NCBI GenBank assembly: GCA_030151135.1
Contig: JASLEQ010000158.1
Location: 1-18,696, forward strand
Length of the DNA: 18,696 nt
Source of the DNA: Candidatus Sulfotelmatobacter sp.
Lineage (GTDB): Bacteria; Acidobacteriota; Terriglobia; Terriglobales; SbA1
Reading direction: 5' to 3'
The first letter of the stretch is position 1. Each line of letters opens with the position of its first letter. Shown here piece by piece: positions 7,561 through 16,459 of this stretch. Both the position numbers and the translations under genes were made by a program. A model generated the notes under the pieces. That model had not been told where the DNA came from, ran no database searches, and worked only from the letters and a program-made list of their open reading frames with translations.

Positions 7561-9129
7561 TCAGCGACGGGCATTCAGAATTTCGTTGTCATCCAATTGA
7601 ATGACAGCCACGCGCTGCCCCTTGCGCTCTTCCGAGAACACAATTCTGCCTCTCAGGATCTGGGCGGCGGCCGCAGCCGGCAAGTCTCGCTCGTAGCCAA
7701 AAAAACGACGTTTGAGTTCTGTCCACTTTTCCCAACGATCGAGCAGAGGGTGTGCAGGTTCGTACTTGGTCGAGAACACGAGCGCAACGTCGAAGTCTGA
7801 GCGTACATCAGACGCCGACAACACTTGCTCCAAAGAGAAATCCTCGATGCGCACTACCCGTAAAGGCCGCGTAATGTAGCCAAGCCATGGCCTGGTCAAT
7901 TCGTCCGAGGCGGGCCATGCGGTAAGCACCCGCGCCATCGGAAAGCGCGCCTCCAGAAAACGCTCGGCGTCCTGGTGAATGGCCACATAGTCGTGGTATC
8001 CCAGATTGTCTTCTGGAGAATATCCGTAGGGTGGATTCCAATACCATGCGGCAACAAATGCAACCACCACGAATACAACCGCGGCGGGCCAATTACGAAT
8101 TCTGCGCCGCAAGGTTGAGACAGCCAGAATGATGACCAACGGGACGGCGGGAAGAAGATAGCGCGCCAAAACCGCGCCACCCACCAGCGCCATGCTCATT
8201 ACGTAAGCGGCGATAACAACAAAAAACGTCACCTGGAGTGGAACGGCAATTCGCGGTCTCTCAATGGCATCGTCCGTCACCGGAGGCTCCATCAATAACA
8301 GCAGCATCGCTCCGGTCAGCACCCACAGATGCAGATAGCCAAAGGTTTGCCACAGACGCAGGATCAAGGCCAGCAGAAAGCGCAATGGATTGAGGGTGGC
8401 CGCCACGTTGTATCGGAAAAATTCCGGGTTGCCCAAAACGTAGCCGGTTCGCACATAGTGATAGCAATACCAGGCGGCAAGAGGGATCAGTGGAATTACC
8501 AGCGCGCCAACTCCACGAAGTGACACTGGAGTCTGGCCCTCATCGTCCCATTTTGCCATGCATCTCCGTACACGGGACTGGCCCTTTAATACTTCCCATG
8601 CCGCTAAAGAAAGTGGCGCGATGATAGCCGTTTCTTTCGCCAATGCAGCGAGCGAGAACCATATTGCTGTCGCCTTCCATCGACTCTCCAGGTATGCGGT
8701 CAAACCCCAGAAGATCAGCCCGGCTGCAGCCAAATCCACCTGCACCAGCGAACTCTGCGAGAAGAAGACTGGATACACTGCGGTGCACAATGTGGATGCG
8801 ATCGCGACTTCGCGGTTGGCGACACGCTCTGCCAGTCGATACAAGCCGAGCAGCGAAAAGGCGGACGCGACCACCATCGCCGACCTCGCAACGACGGGAG
8901 CAAAGCCCGCACACTTCCACCAAAGCGCGACCCAAGCCATCACCAGTGGAGGGTGTGCGTTCGAGATCGTTGTCTGTGGAATCAGGCTGCCCTTTAGCAG
9001 AAGATCGCGAGCCGCCGGAACGTAATAGCCGGCCTCGTCCCAAAAGTACGGCAGAGACAACAGAGGCGCATGCAGCAGAAAGACCAGAATAAAGATGGCG
9101 ACGAACACCAGGGCTGGCTGCGATCGCAT
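7561..9129 (-). CDS. Membrane glycosyltransferase, GT39/ArnT-like (GT-C fold)
   Basis: A 522-residue multi-span membrane protein of the PMT/ArnT type, which transfers a sugar from a polyprenyl-phosphate donor on the periplasmic face of the inner membrane. The first external loop has the acidic pair Asp31-Glu32 in LPYFWDEAGYY, the expected catalytic/metal site of GT-C enzymes, followed by the conserved HPPL at about 59-62. About 10-12 hydrophobic segments follow, and then a soluble C-terminal part of about 150 residues. Acceptor (protein, lipid A or other glycan) is not deducible. The start at 9129 fits the N-terminal membrane helix, though its ribosome site is weak. It follows the DUF3467 gene on the same strand after 81 bases. 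Confidence 0.85.
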   Translation of the reverse strand: MRSQPALVFVAIFILVFLLHAPLLSLPYFWDEAGYYVPAARDLLLKGSLIPQTTISNAHPPLVMAWVALWWKCAGFAPVVARSAMVVASAFSLLGLYRLAERVANREVAIASTLCTAVYPVFFSQSSLVQVDLAAAGLIFWGLTAYLESRWKATAIWFSLAALAKETAIIAPLSLAAWEVLKGQSRVRRCMAKWDDEGQTPVSLRGVGALVIPLIPLAAWYCYHYVRTGYVLGNPEFFRYNVAATLNPLRFLLALILRLWQTFGYLHLWVLTGAMLLLLMEPPVTDDAIERPRIAVPLQVTFFVVIAAYVMSMALVGGAVLARYLLPAVPLVIILAVSTLRRRIRNWPAAVVFVVVAFVAAWYWNPPYGYSPEDNLGYHDYVAIHQDAERFLEARFPMARVLTAWPASDELTRPWLGYITRPLRVVRIEDFSLEQVLSASDVRSDFDVALVFSTKYEPAHPLLDRWEKWTELKRRFFGYERDLPAAAAAQILRGRIVFSEERKGQRVAVIQLDDNEILNARR

Positions 9130-9210
9130 AAGAATGAGAATTCTACCTGCGAATCCGTGCCTTGGAGTGTTCCCGCTGGGACGCGAACCAGCCTTCTACT
9201 TCCGCCGGCG

Positions 9211-9504
9211 TCAGTGGACCGGCCCCGCCGGGTTCATCCGCGGATCCAGTTTGATCTCTCCGAAGGCGCTCTCGTAACTGGAGATGTTCTGTTGCAGCAG
9301 TCCCAGCAAAGCCTTCGCCTGTTGTGGGCTCAGATAGATCCCTTCAAAATTGCGGATTTCGACCTGGCTCTCGGTCTGCTGCTGCAGCGTGCCGAAAACG
9401 AGAAAGAAATCCCAGATGTTCACGCGCATCTGCACGCTGTTGGCATAGTTCTCGCGGTAGGAAGGGTCGTTGGTCAACTTCACGTTCGGCTGAATCGGAA
9501 TCAT
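9211..9504 (-). CDS. DUF3467 family protein
   Basis: A 97-residue soluble protein of unknown function matching the DUF3467 pattern: YRENYANSVQMRVNIWDFFLVFG near the N-terminus, a short loop, EIRNFEGIYLSPQQAKALLGLL in the middle, and a C-terminal helix ending NISSYESAFGEIKLD. The start is placed at the ATG giving MIPIQPNVKL. The frame is open to 9579, but the extra 25 residues (Cys- and Arg-rich) are not part of the family pattern and would run through the palindrome upstream. No strong Shine-Dalgarno is visible. It is divergent from the GAF gene and in line with the glycosyltransferase. No role can be assigned. Confidence 0.8.
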   Translation of the reverse strand: MIPIQPNVKLTNDPSYRENYANSVQMRVNIWDFFLVFGTLQQQTESQVEIRNFEGIYLSPQQAKALLGLLQQNISSYESAFGEIKLDPRMNPAGPVH

Positions 9505-9563
9505 GCAACGAGTGTACCCGAGTCTGGGCGAACGTACCCATCCGCTGAAACAACGAAGCCGGA

Positions 9564-9585
9564 TGACAAAAACTGTCATGACAGT
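9564..9585. promoter_or_regulatory. Palindromic half-site cluster, possible operator
   Basis: Between the divergent DUF3467 and GAF genes lies a perfect 14-bp palindrome, ACTGTCATGACAGT (9572-9585). A further TGACA at 9564-9568 forms a second inverted repeat with TGTCA at 9574-9578, spaced by 5 bases, so three half-sites are packed in 20 bases. This is the usual layout of a dimeric regulator's binding site. The regulator is unknown and no matching promoter hexamers could be fixed, so function is inferred. Confidence 0.4.
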
Positions 9586-9766
9586 GATAGTTTGCGTCGA
9601 ACCCAGCGAGTAACTATTCCCTGCAAAAGTTCCGCTTCAAATGCCATTAGAACTGGAAATAAAGGACTTACGGAAATTCCATGCGTTACTTTGGGCAGTA
9701 CCTTATGGCTCGCAAAATGCGATAGAGTCGATGTGCCCCGGTCGCTTGGGGCCGCCGGAATTCCCT

Positions 9767-10312
9767 ATGACTCAAAATAACGATCACACGATGATGGAAG
9801 AAGTAGTTCTTCCCGAGCATCTTCTCCCCTTGGGGTCTGTTCTGGGACAGGGAGTCACAGCGCTCGATCTGTGCATGGTGCTGGCCAAGATTTTTCGCGT
9901 TCAATACACCGAAGTCGCGCTACTCCGCCTCGAAGGCGGTCTGCTGCGCTTCGTGTTTCCTGAACACCTTCGCACTACGGGTGCGATTCCACTATCCAGC
10001 AAAGCCGTGGCAGCACACACCGCGCTCAGCAAGAAAGCCGAGATCTTCAACAATTTCGCCCGCGTGAAGCACGCCAGCATATTCGAGACGATTAAGCCGG
10101 AAGCTGGTGAAGATGTAATCACCCCTGCTCCGATTCAAAAGCTGATGTCGGTGCCGGTAATGGACCGCGATTCAGCCGTGGTCGGCGTCATTCAGGTTTC
10201 GCGTAAGGGACTCGACCCGAAATTCGCGCAGGATTTCGGCCGCGAAGATCTCCACGACCTGGAGCTAGTGGCGGGACTGCTCGCAACGGCTCCGGCATTC
10301 ATAGCGAGCTAG
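9767..10312 (+). CDS. GAF-domain protein
   Basis: A 181-residue cytosolic protein made almost entirely of one GAF-like sensory domain (about residues 20-170). Strands and helices fit the fold: DLCMVLAKIFRVQYTEVALLRLEGGLLRFVFP, then the lid-like IPLSSKAVAAHTALSKKAEIFNN, then IQKLMSVPVMDRDSAVVGVIQVSRKG and a final helix. No histidine kinase, cyclase or DNA-binding domain is attached, so it would have to act as a partner or ligand-binding protein. The start at 9767 (MTQNNDHT) is preferred to an upstream TTG-type extension to 9641, which looks non-coding; Met at 9791 is a second choice. It stands alone on its strand and ends in a strong terminator. Confidence 0.75.
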   Translation: MTQNNDHTMMEEVVLPEHLLPLGSVLGQGVTALDLCMVLAKIFRVQYTEVALLRLEGGLLRFVFPEHLRTTGAIPLSSKAVAAHTALSKKAEIFNNFARVKHASIFETIKPEAGEDVITPAPIQKLMSVPVMDRDSAVVGVIQVSRKGLDPKFAQDFGREDLHDLELVAGLLATAPAFIAS

Positions 10313-10333
10313 AAAACTTTTCTAATTGCATTG

Positions 10334-10365
10334 GGGACGCCGTGATGGGCGTCCCTTAGTTTTTC
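10334..10365 (+). terminator. Intrinsic terminator of the GAF gene
   Basis: An 8-bp stem, GGGACGCC (10334-10341) and GGCGTCCC (10348-10355), has a 6-base loop and is followed by TTAGTTTTTC on the plus strand, 22 bases after the GAF stop. The tail overlaps the last codons of the converging gpmI gene, whose TAA stop is at 10358-10356. The minus-strand side has no T-tract. Confidence 0.75.
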
Positions 10366-11984
10366 TTCGCGAATAACCGTAAATCCGCCCCCGTCATCTC
10401 CTTGGGCTCATCCACTTCAAGCATTCCAAGCATCGTCGGAGAAATATCGCGTAGCGATCCGTTCGGCTTCAACGTGAATTGCTTTGCGTTTTCTGAGATC
10501 ACAATAAACGGCACCGGATTGGTGGTATGCGCCGTATGCGGGCCTCCCGTTGCCGGATCGATCATCATTTCGGCGTTGCCATGATCGGCAGTAATCAATA
10601 TGGCTCCGCCCTTGGCCTTCACCGCAGCTTCGATCCGTGCAAGACAAGAGTCAACCGTTTCGACAGCTTTCACGGTGGGCTCGATCTTCCCCGAGTGCCC
10701 GACCATATCGGCGTTCGCGAAGTTCACGATCATGACATCGAACGTTCTTTCTTCTGTTGCCTTCACCACGGCATCAGCAATCCCCGAAGCGCTCATCTCG
10801 GGCTTGAGATCGTAAGTCGCCACCTTCGGCGAAGGAACCATCACTCGATCCTCGCCCGGGAATGGCTTCTCCACGCCTCCGTTGAAAAAATAGGTCACGT
10901 GCGCATATTTTTCGGTCTCTGCCACGCGCAGGTTGCGCATGTTCAGGCCGCCCATCACGTTCGCAAGAATGTTCGCCATGGACTCCGGCGGAATCACCAC
11001 CGGGAGACTGAAGTTCTTGTCGTATTGCGTCATGCAAACATAATGCAAATTCTTGGGAACTCGACTTCGCGGGATGGTCGCGTCCAGGTCCTCCGCTCCC
11101 GGCAAATCGCTTCCGCCTTTTTCGTTCAAGCCGCTGTTTCGCGTGAGAGCGCGCGTAATCTGGCGGACCCGATCGGCGCGGTAATTGAAGCAGATGCAGG
11201 AATCCTCATCCCGAATCGTCTGTGTGGCGCGGGCGCCCCCGCCAGCGGCCTTCGCATCTTCCACCACAAAAGGAATCACAAATTCGTCGGTCACTCCCTT
11301 GTTGTAAGAGTCCTTCATTCCCTGCACCGGATCGGCCTGCTTCCCGCCCTCGGCATCTGCAAACACCATTGCGTTGTAAGCCTTCGCAATGCGTTCCCAG
11401 CGCCGGTCGCGGTCCATGGCGTAGTACCGGCCGTTCACCGTTGCGATCTTGCCGCAGTTGTATTCACGCATCTTCTGCTGCAGTTGCTCGAGGTATCCTG
11501 CACCATTCGTCGGCAGCGTATCGCGGCCATCCATAAAGGCATGAACATAGACTCGTTCCAGACCATTCTGCTTCGCCATCTTCAGTAGCGCATAAAGGTG
11601 CGCTTGCTGCGAGTGCACGCCTCCATCGGAAACCAGCCCGAACAAATGCAGCCGCCGGTCTCCCGTCCGCGCATGTTTCATCGCGTCCAGCAGCACCGGA
11701 TGCGAGAACAGGTCGCCGGTCTGGACCATCAAATCGATGCGCGTGATGTCCATATGCACGATGCGCCCGGCCCCAATATTCAGATGCCCGACTTCGCTGT
11801 TGCCCATTTGTCCGTTAGGCAGCCCGACGAACGGGCCGCTCGTGTGAATCAGCGTGTTCGGATACTCGCGCAGCAGGCGGTCATATGTAGGCTTGCGGGC
11901 GAGGGCGATGGCATTGGCTTTGGTTTCGGCTCGGTATCCCCAGCCGTCGAGAATGATCAGTATGAGCGGTTTAGGACGTGACAT
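10356..11984 (-). CDS. gpmI: 2,3-bisphosphoglycerate-independent phosphoglycerate mutase
   Basis: A 542-residue cytosolic enzyme of the alkaline-phosphatase superfamily that interconverts 3- and 2-phosphoglycerate in glycolysis and gluconeogenesis, using two metal ions (usually Mn2+). The N-terminal metal site [10 protein letters not shown] (Asp13), the phospho-acceptor Ser63 in [11 protein letters not shown], the substrate-binding MDGRDTLP and YRADRVRQI segments, and the C-terminal metal motif [11 protein letters not shown] are all present. The length is at the upper end of the family (about 510-550). The start is supported by the conserved N-terminus; a GAAG stretch 7 bases upstream, inside a heptamer repeat, is the only ribosome-site candidate. 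It is the last gene of the minus-strand cluster that begins with enolase, the next enzyme of the pathway. Confidence 0.96.
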   Translation of the reverse strand: MSRPKPLILIILDGWGYRAETKANAIALARKPTYDRLLREYPNTLIHTSGPFVGLPNGQMGNSEVGHLNIGAGRIVHMDITRIDLMVQTGDLFSHPVLLDAMKHARTGDRRLHLFGLVSDGGVHSQQAHLYALLKMAKQNGLERVYVHAFMDGRDTLPTNGAGYLEQLQQKMREYNCGKIATVNGRYYAMDRDRRWERIAKAYNAMVFADAEGGKQADPVQGMKDSYNKGVTDEFVIPFVVEDAKAAGGGARATQTIRDEDSCICFNYRADRVRQITRALTRNSGLNEKGGSDLPGAEDLDATIPRSRVPKNLHYVCMTQYDKNFSLPVVIPPESMANILANVMGGLNMRNLRVAETEKYAHVTYFFNGGVEKPFPGEDRVMVPSPKVATYDLKPEMSASGIADAVVKATEERTFDVMIVNFANADMVGHSGKIEPTVKAVETVDSCLARIEAAVKAKGGAILITADHGNAEMMIDPATGGPHTAHTTNPVPFIVISENAKQFTLKPNGSLRDISPTMLGMLEVDEPKEMTGADLRLFAKKN

Positions 11985-11991
11985 GATTAAG

Positions 11992-12019
11992 CTTCTAGCT
12001 CCTAGCCTCTAGCTCTTGG
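11992..12019 (-). repeat. Heptamer tandem repeat ahead of gpmI
   Basis: Four consecutive 7-base units on the plus strand: CTTCTAG, CTCCTAG, CCTCTAG, CTCTTGG (consensus CTCCTAG). On the gpmI strand this reads as purine-rich GAGCTAG-type units. The array ends 7 bases before the gpmI start codon and supplies its only AGGAG/GAAG-like sequence. Degenerate copies suggest an old or selected repeat. Confidence 0.7.
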
Positions 12020-12027
12020 CTTTGTAG

Positions 12028-12061
12028 AAAAATTAGACGAAGCGCATTTCGATCCGCGCTT
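12028..12061 (-). terminator. Possible weak terminator after the orphan small gene
   Basis: On the minus strand the stem AAGCGC (12061-12056) pairs with GCGCTT (12045-12040) across a 10-base loop, and five T follow 7 bases later (12032-12028). The stem overlaps the TAA stop of the gene ending at 12060. The loop is long and the T-run is displaced, so it may only partly terminate before gpmI. Confidence 0.3.
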
Positions 12062-12332
12062 AATAAAAAAGAGCCTCAATCTCTTTCGGGAGAGGACCAT
12101 TGAAATCATCGGGGACAGAAAATTCACCCTTTGCGAATCCGAATACACGCTTCATATTTTCGACCAGAAATCGAATCCTGGTAGAAGTTCCGACTGATTG
12201 TTTAAGTAATTCCCGCATCTTTCGTTCGACACTGCGCCGGGACTCGGCCCGCACAACGACGGACCGATCAAGAGAGTGGCCTTCCCAGATGCCCTCAGCC
12301 AGTTTCCGAAGCCCAATGAAGACATCTTTCAT
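12060..12332 (-). CDS. Small hypothetical protein with antitoxin-like C-terminal tail
   Basis: A 90-residue protein I do not recognise as a whole. The last 30 residues (KRVFGFAKGEFSVPDDF, then NGPLPKEIEALFY) closely resemble the C-terminal toxin-binding tail of Phd/YefM-type antitoxins (pattern GxxKGxxxxPDDFDxPLPxEIxxxF). The first 60 residues are basic and helical (RRSVERKMRELLKQ) but do not show the usual Phd/YefM N-terminal DNA-binding pattern. No toxin gene follows: 75 bases later comes gpmI. The start at 12332 lies 5 bases after the stop of the dinB gene, so it is likely co-translated with it; the ribosome site is weak. It could be a remnant or chimera of an antitoxin, or an unrelated small protein. 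Confidence 0.55.
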   Translation of the reverse strand: MKDVFIGLRKLAEGIWEGHSLDRSVVVRAESRRSVERKMRELLKQSVGTSTRIRFLVENMKRVFGFAKGEFSVPDDFNGPLPKEIEALFY

Positions 12333-12337
12333 GAACG

Positions 12338-12838
12338 TCAGAATCCCAACGTGTCATCCGCCGAGGGCCCATACGTGCCCGGTAATGGAACGTCATTGAG
12401 CCGCAGGTACACGCCAAGCTGAGCTCGATGATGAACCAGGTGATTCAGAAACATCTGCCGATACGCCAGGAACTTTGACCCACTAAAAATCGGCTTGTCC
12501 TTGAAGCTCAATTTCCACGGCTGATTCCAGTCACCGTCCGAGAGGTTCTTGAGCGCCTCGCGGACCTTCGCAGCACCTTCGTCGAACGCCTTGACCAGTT
12601 GCGCCGGCGATTCAAACGGAGGACGAACCCGCGGAGGGCCGCTGCCGAAGTCGTACTCTGGCGTGGTCAGAATCGTATGCCCAAAATTTGGAAGTTCCGC
12701 GACGTGCGGCGCCAACTTCCCGAGCGCCATGGATTTTGTATGAGGCTTATAGTCCGCCTTCATGGGAACGCGTTCGAGCATGGCGCGCGTCTTCTTTGCC
12801 TCTTCATCGAATTCCGCCAGCAATAGAGTGTTAATCAT
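12338..12838 (-). CDS. DinB family protein (cytosolic)
   Basis: A 166-residue protein of the DinB-like superfamily with no signal peptide. Family signs are the N-terminal helix MINTLLLAEFDEEAKKTRAML, a His in KLAPHVAELPNFGHTIL (His45, His54), and the C-terminal LNHLVHHRAQLGVYLRLNDVPLPGTYGPSADD, which is the classic DinB ending with clustered histidines for a metal ion. Relatives are metal-dependent thiol-linked transferases or damage- and stress-induced proteins of unknown role; no substrate is assignable. The start has a good GAGG ribosome site 6 bases upstream. It follows DUF2059 after 58 bases and directly precedes the orphan small gene. It differs clearly from the secreted DinB-fold protein at 3459. 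Confidence 0.88.
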   Translation of the reverse strand: MINTLLLAEFDEEAKKTRAMLERVPMKADYKPHTKSMALGKLAPHVAELPNFGHTILTTPEYDFGSGPPRVRPPFESPAQLVKAFDEGAAKVREALKNLSDGDWNQPWKLSFKDKPIFSGSKFLAYRQMFLNHLVHHRAQLGVYLRLNDVPLPGTYGPSADDTLGF

Positions 12839-12860
12839 CTTGTCCTCAAAGGCTGAATTT

Positions 12861-12877
12861 CGCCGAGTTCATCGGCG
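12861..12877 (-). other. Stem-loop in the DUF2059-dinB spacer
   Basis: A 6-bp stem (CGCCGA/TCGGCG) with a 5-base loop lies between the DUF2059 stop (12897) and the dinB start (12838). No T-run follows on the minus strand, so it is more likely an mRNA processing or stability element, or chance, than a terminator. Confidence 0.3.
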
Positions 12878-12896
12878 GCACTTGTCTAATATGTCT

Positions 12897-13430
12897 CTAC
12901 TGCTTCGATGGATTCTTTTGTTCCTGGGCCAGCTTTGCGATGAAGTCATCCATCTGCTGCATCATGGATTCGAGTTTGTGGCGTCCGATTTCCCCGCCGA
13001 CTTTCATCCCTTCCTGCATCATGGCCGGTTGCTCACGCTGCAGCTTCTGACCCACGGGGGACGAATAGAAAGCCAGGATCGCGTCCATGTCTTCCCGGCT
13101 AAGGTGCTTCTGATAAATCGGGACCATGGCATTGACCATCTCGTCGATGGGCATATTCTGGAAAAGCTTCTCGGCGAAGTCGTCCACCTCCGCCAACTGC
13201 GCGGGAGTGGCATCGGGTACCTTCCGCTTGAACCCTTCTTCCGCACCGATCCTGGCTTGCTTGGCCACGCCGTCAAAATACAAACTCAGTTGCGGCTTGA
13301 CGCGAAGGATTTCAAGGAATCGGAGCACCTCTTCCTTCGACGGCGTAGTGCCGTCAACCGGACTGGTTTGCGCCGCACCCATCAACGAAAACGCCGATAG
13401 CAGGATCAAAATCGCCGAGAGCTTTCGCAT
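12897..13430 (-). CDS. Secreted DUF2059 protein
   Basis: A 177-residue protein with a signal peptide (residues 1 to about 20, LILLSAFSLMGAAQ) and a DUF2059 domain in the second half: DEMVNAMVPIYQKHLSREDM, then AILAFYSSPVGQKLQREQPAMMQEGM. This family is common as periplasmic proteins of unknown function; the FYxSPxGQK segment is its hallmark. The C-terminus is Gln/Lys-rich and helical. The ATG has a strong AAGGAG ribosome site 6 bases upstream, and the gene starts only 22 bases after the enolase stop, so it is almost certainly on the enolase transcript. Confidence 0.88.
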   Translation of the reverse strand: MRKLSAILILLSAFSLMGAAQTSPVDGTTPSKEEVLRFLEILRVKPQLSLYFDGVAKQARIGAEEGFKRKVPDATPAQLAEVDDFAEKLFQNMPIDEMVNAMVPIYQKHLSREDMDAILAFYSSPVGQKLQREQPAMMQEGMKVGGEIGRHKLESMMQQMDDFIAKLAQEQKNPSKQ

Positions 13431-13452
13431 GCTGCTCCTTTTGTGAATCAGA

Positions 13453-15755
<2,303 letters not shown>

Positions 15756-15806
15756 AGTATCTGCTCGAAAGCGACATAGCCATGAATATGCCAGAATGAG
15801 AATGGT

Positions 15807-16034
15807 ATGCGGACGACGGTTGACATCCCGGACTCTCTTTATCGGGCACTTAAGAAGAAAGCAGCTCACGAAGGTTATTCCCTAAAAGAGTTAGTCCTTC
15901 GTGGGGTCGAACTGCAATTGCGTGCAAATCAAAACAATCGCGGCGCCAGGCGCGCTCCTGTTATCGACTCCCGGAAGCCCGGCCGTTTGGATTTAGACAA
16001 TGCCAAGATCTACGAGATTATTTCTTTTCCCTGA
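15807..16034 (+). CDS. vapB: VapB-type antitoxin (ribbon-helix-helix)
   Basis: A 75-residue antitoxin. The N-terminal MRTTVDIPDSLYRALKKKAA, with the helix HEGYSLKELVLRGVELQL, is the ribbon-helix-helix DNA-binding region that dimerises and binds its own promoter. The C-terminal PVIDSRKPGRLDLDNAKIYE is the toxin-neutralising tail typical of VapB partners of PIN toxins. It is complete and undamaged. The toxin frame begins at 16000 and overlaps the last 35 bases, the usual coupling of these pairs. Ribosome site is weak (GAGAATGGT). Autoregulation is expected for the family, but no convincing operator was found in the 51-base leader. Confidence 0.88.
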   Translation: MRTTVDIPDSLYRALKKKAAHEGYSLKELVLRGVELQLRANQNNRGARRAPVIDSRKPGRLDLDNAKIYEIISFP

Positions 16035-16446
16035 TATCAACGTCTGAATTGCCCTGACGTATCGTGGACACATTCATCACTCATCCGCCAGATCATGACT
16101 TGATTCCCTGCCCCATAATGCTCAACTTTTCTTCTGTCGATTCACTCAACTCGGCTTTTTGCGTCTTCTAGCGACGACCTCTGTTATGACGGACGAGGTC
16201 CGCAGCCAGGCTCAAGCGTGGGAAATATATGACCAGTGGCTGACAGACGGCCATGCCAAGTTTGCCGAAGAAAATGCCTCCCTCGAACGTTTGTTTCGAG
16301 CAATGTCCCATTCGCGGCAGGCCGCTCCGAAAGATTGGGCAGACTCCTATCTTTCCGCCTTTGCTCAGGCAGCGGGGTTCCGGTTGGTAACTTTTGACCA
16401 CGCTCTCGGACGAAAGACCGCGGGATCTTTTCTGCTGACGACCTAA
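16000..16446 (+). pseudogene. vapC: VapC PIN-domain toxin broken by two in-frame TGA codons
   Basis: Read in one frame from the ATG at 16000, the sequence gives a full-length (148-codon) VapC toxin, a Mg2+-dependent RNase of the PIN family, with no frameshift. It is interrupted by TGA at 16045-16047 (codon 16) and 16096-16098 (codon 33). Family alignment predicts Trp at both: codon 16 follows PDINV, where relatives have NVW, and codon 33 follows HHSSARS, where relatives often have W. The PIN residues are kept: Asp12, the CRFTQLGFLRLL helix, the DWADSY aspartates (112, 115) and Asp133 in LVTFDHAL. Three other Trp codons remain TGG. Without readthrough only a 15-residue peptide is made, and a downstream fragment from about 16159 would lack Asp12. 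The toxin is most likely inactive. Confidence 0.85.
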
Positions 16447-16459
16447 AGAGGGCGCAGCT

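Noticed and set aside
9140..9145. TAGAAT on the minus strand, a possible -10 that would make the glycosyltransferase mRNA nearly leaderless
   Set aside because: No -35 match at 16-18 bases, and a single five-of-six hexamer is expected by chance.
10527..11588. Long 353-codon plus-strand open frame opposite gpmI
   Set aside because: It is fully antisense to an unmistakable gpmI coding sequence, and its His/Arg-rich translation is a shadow of that gene.
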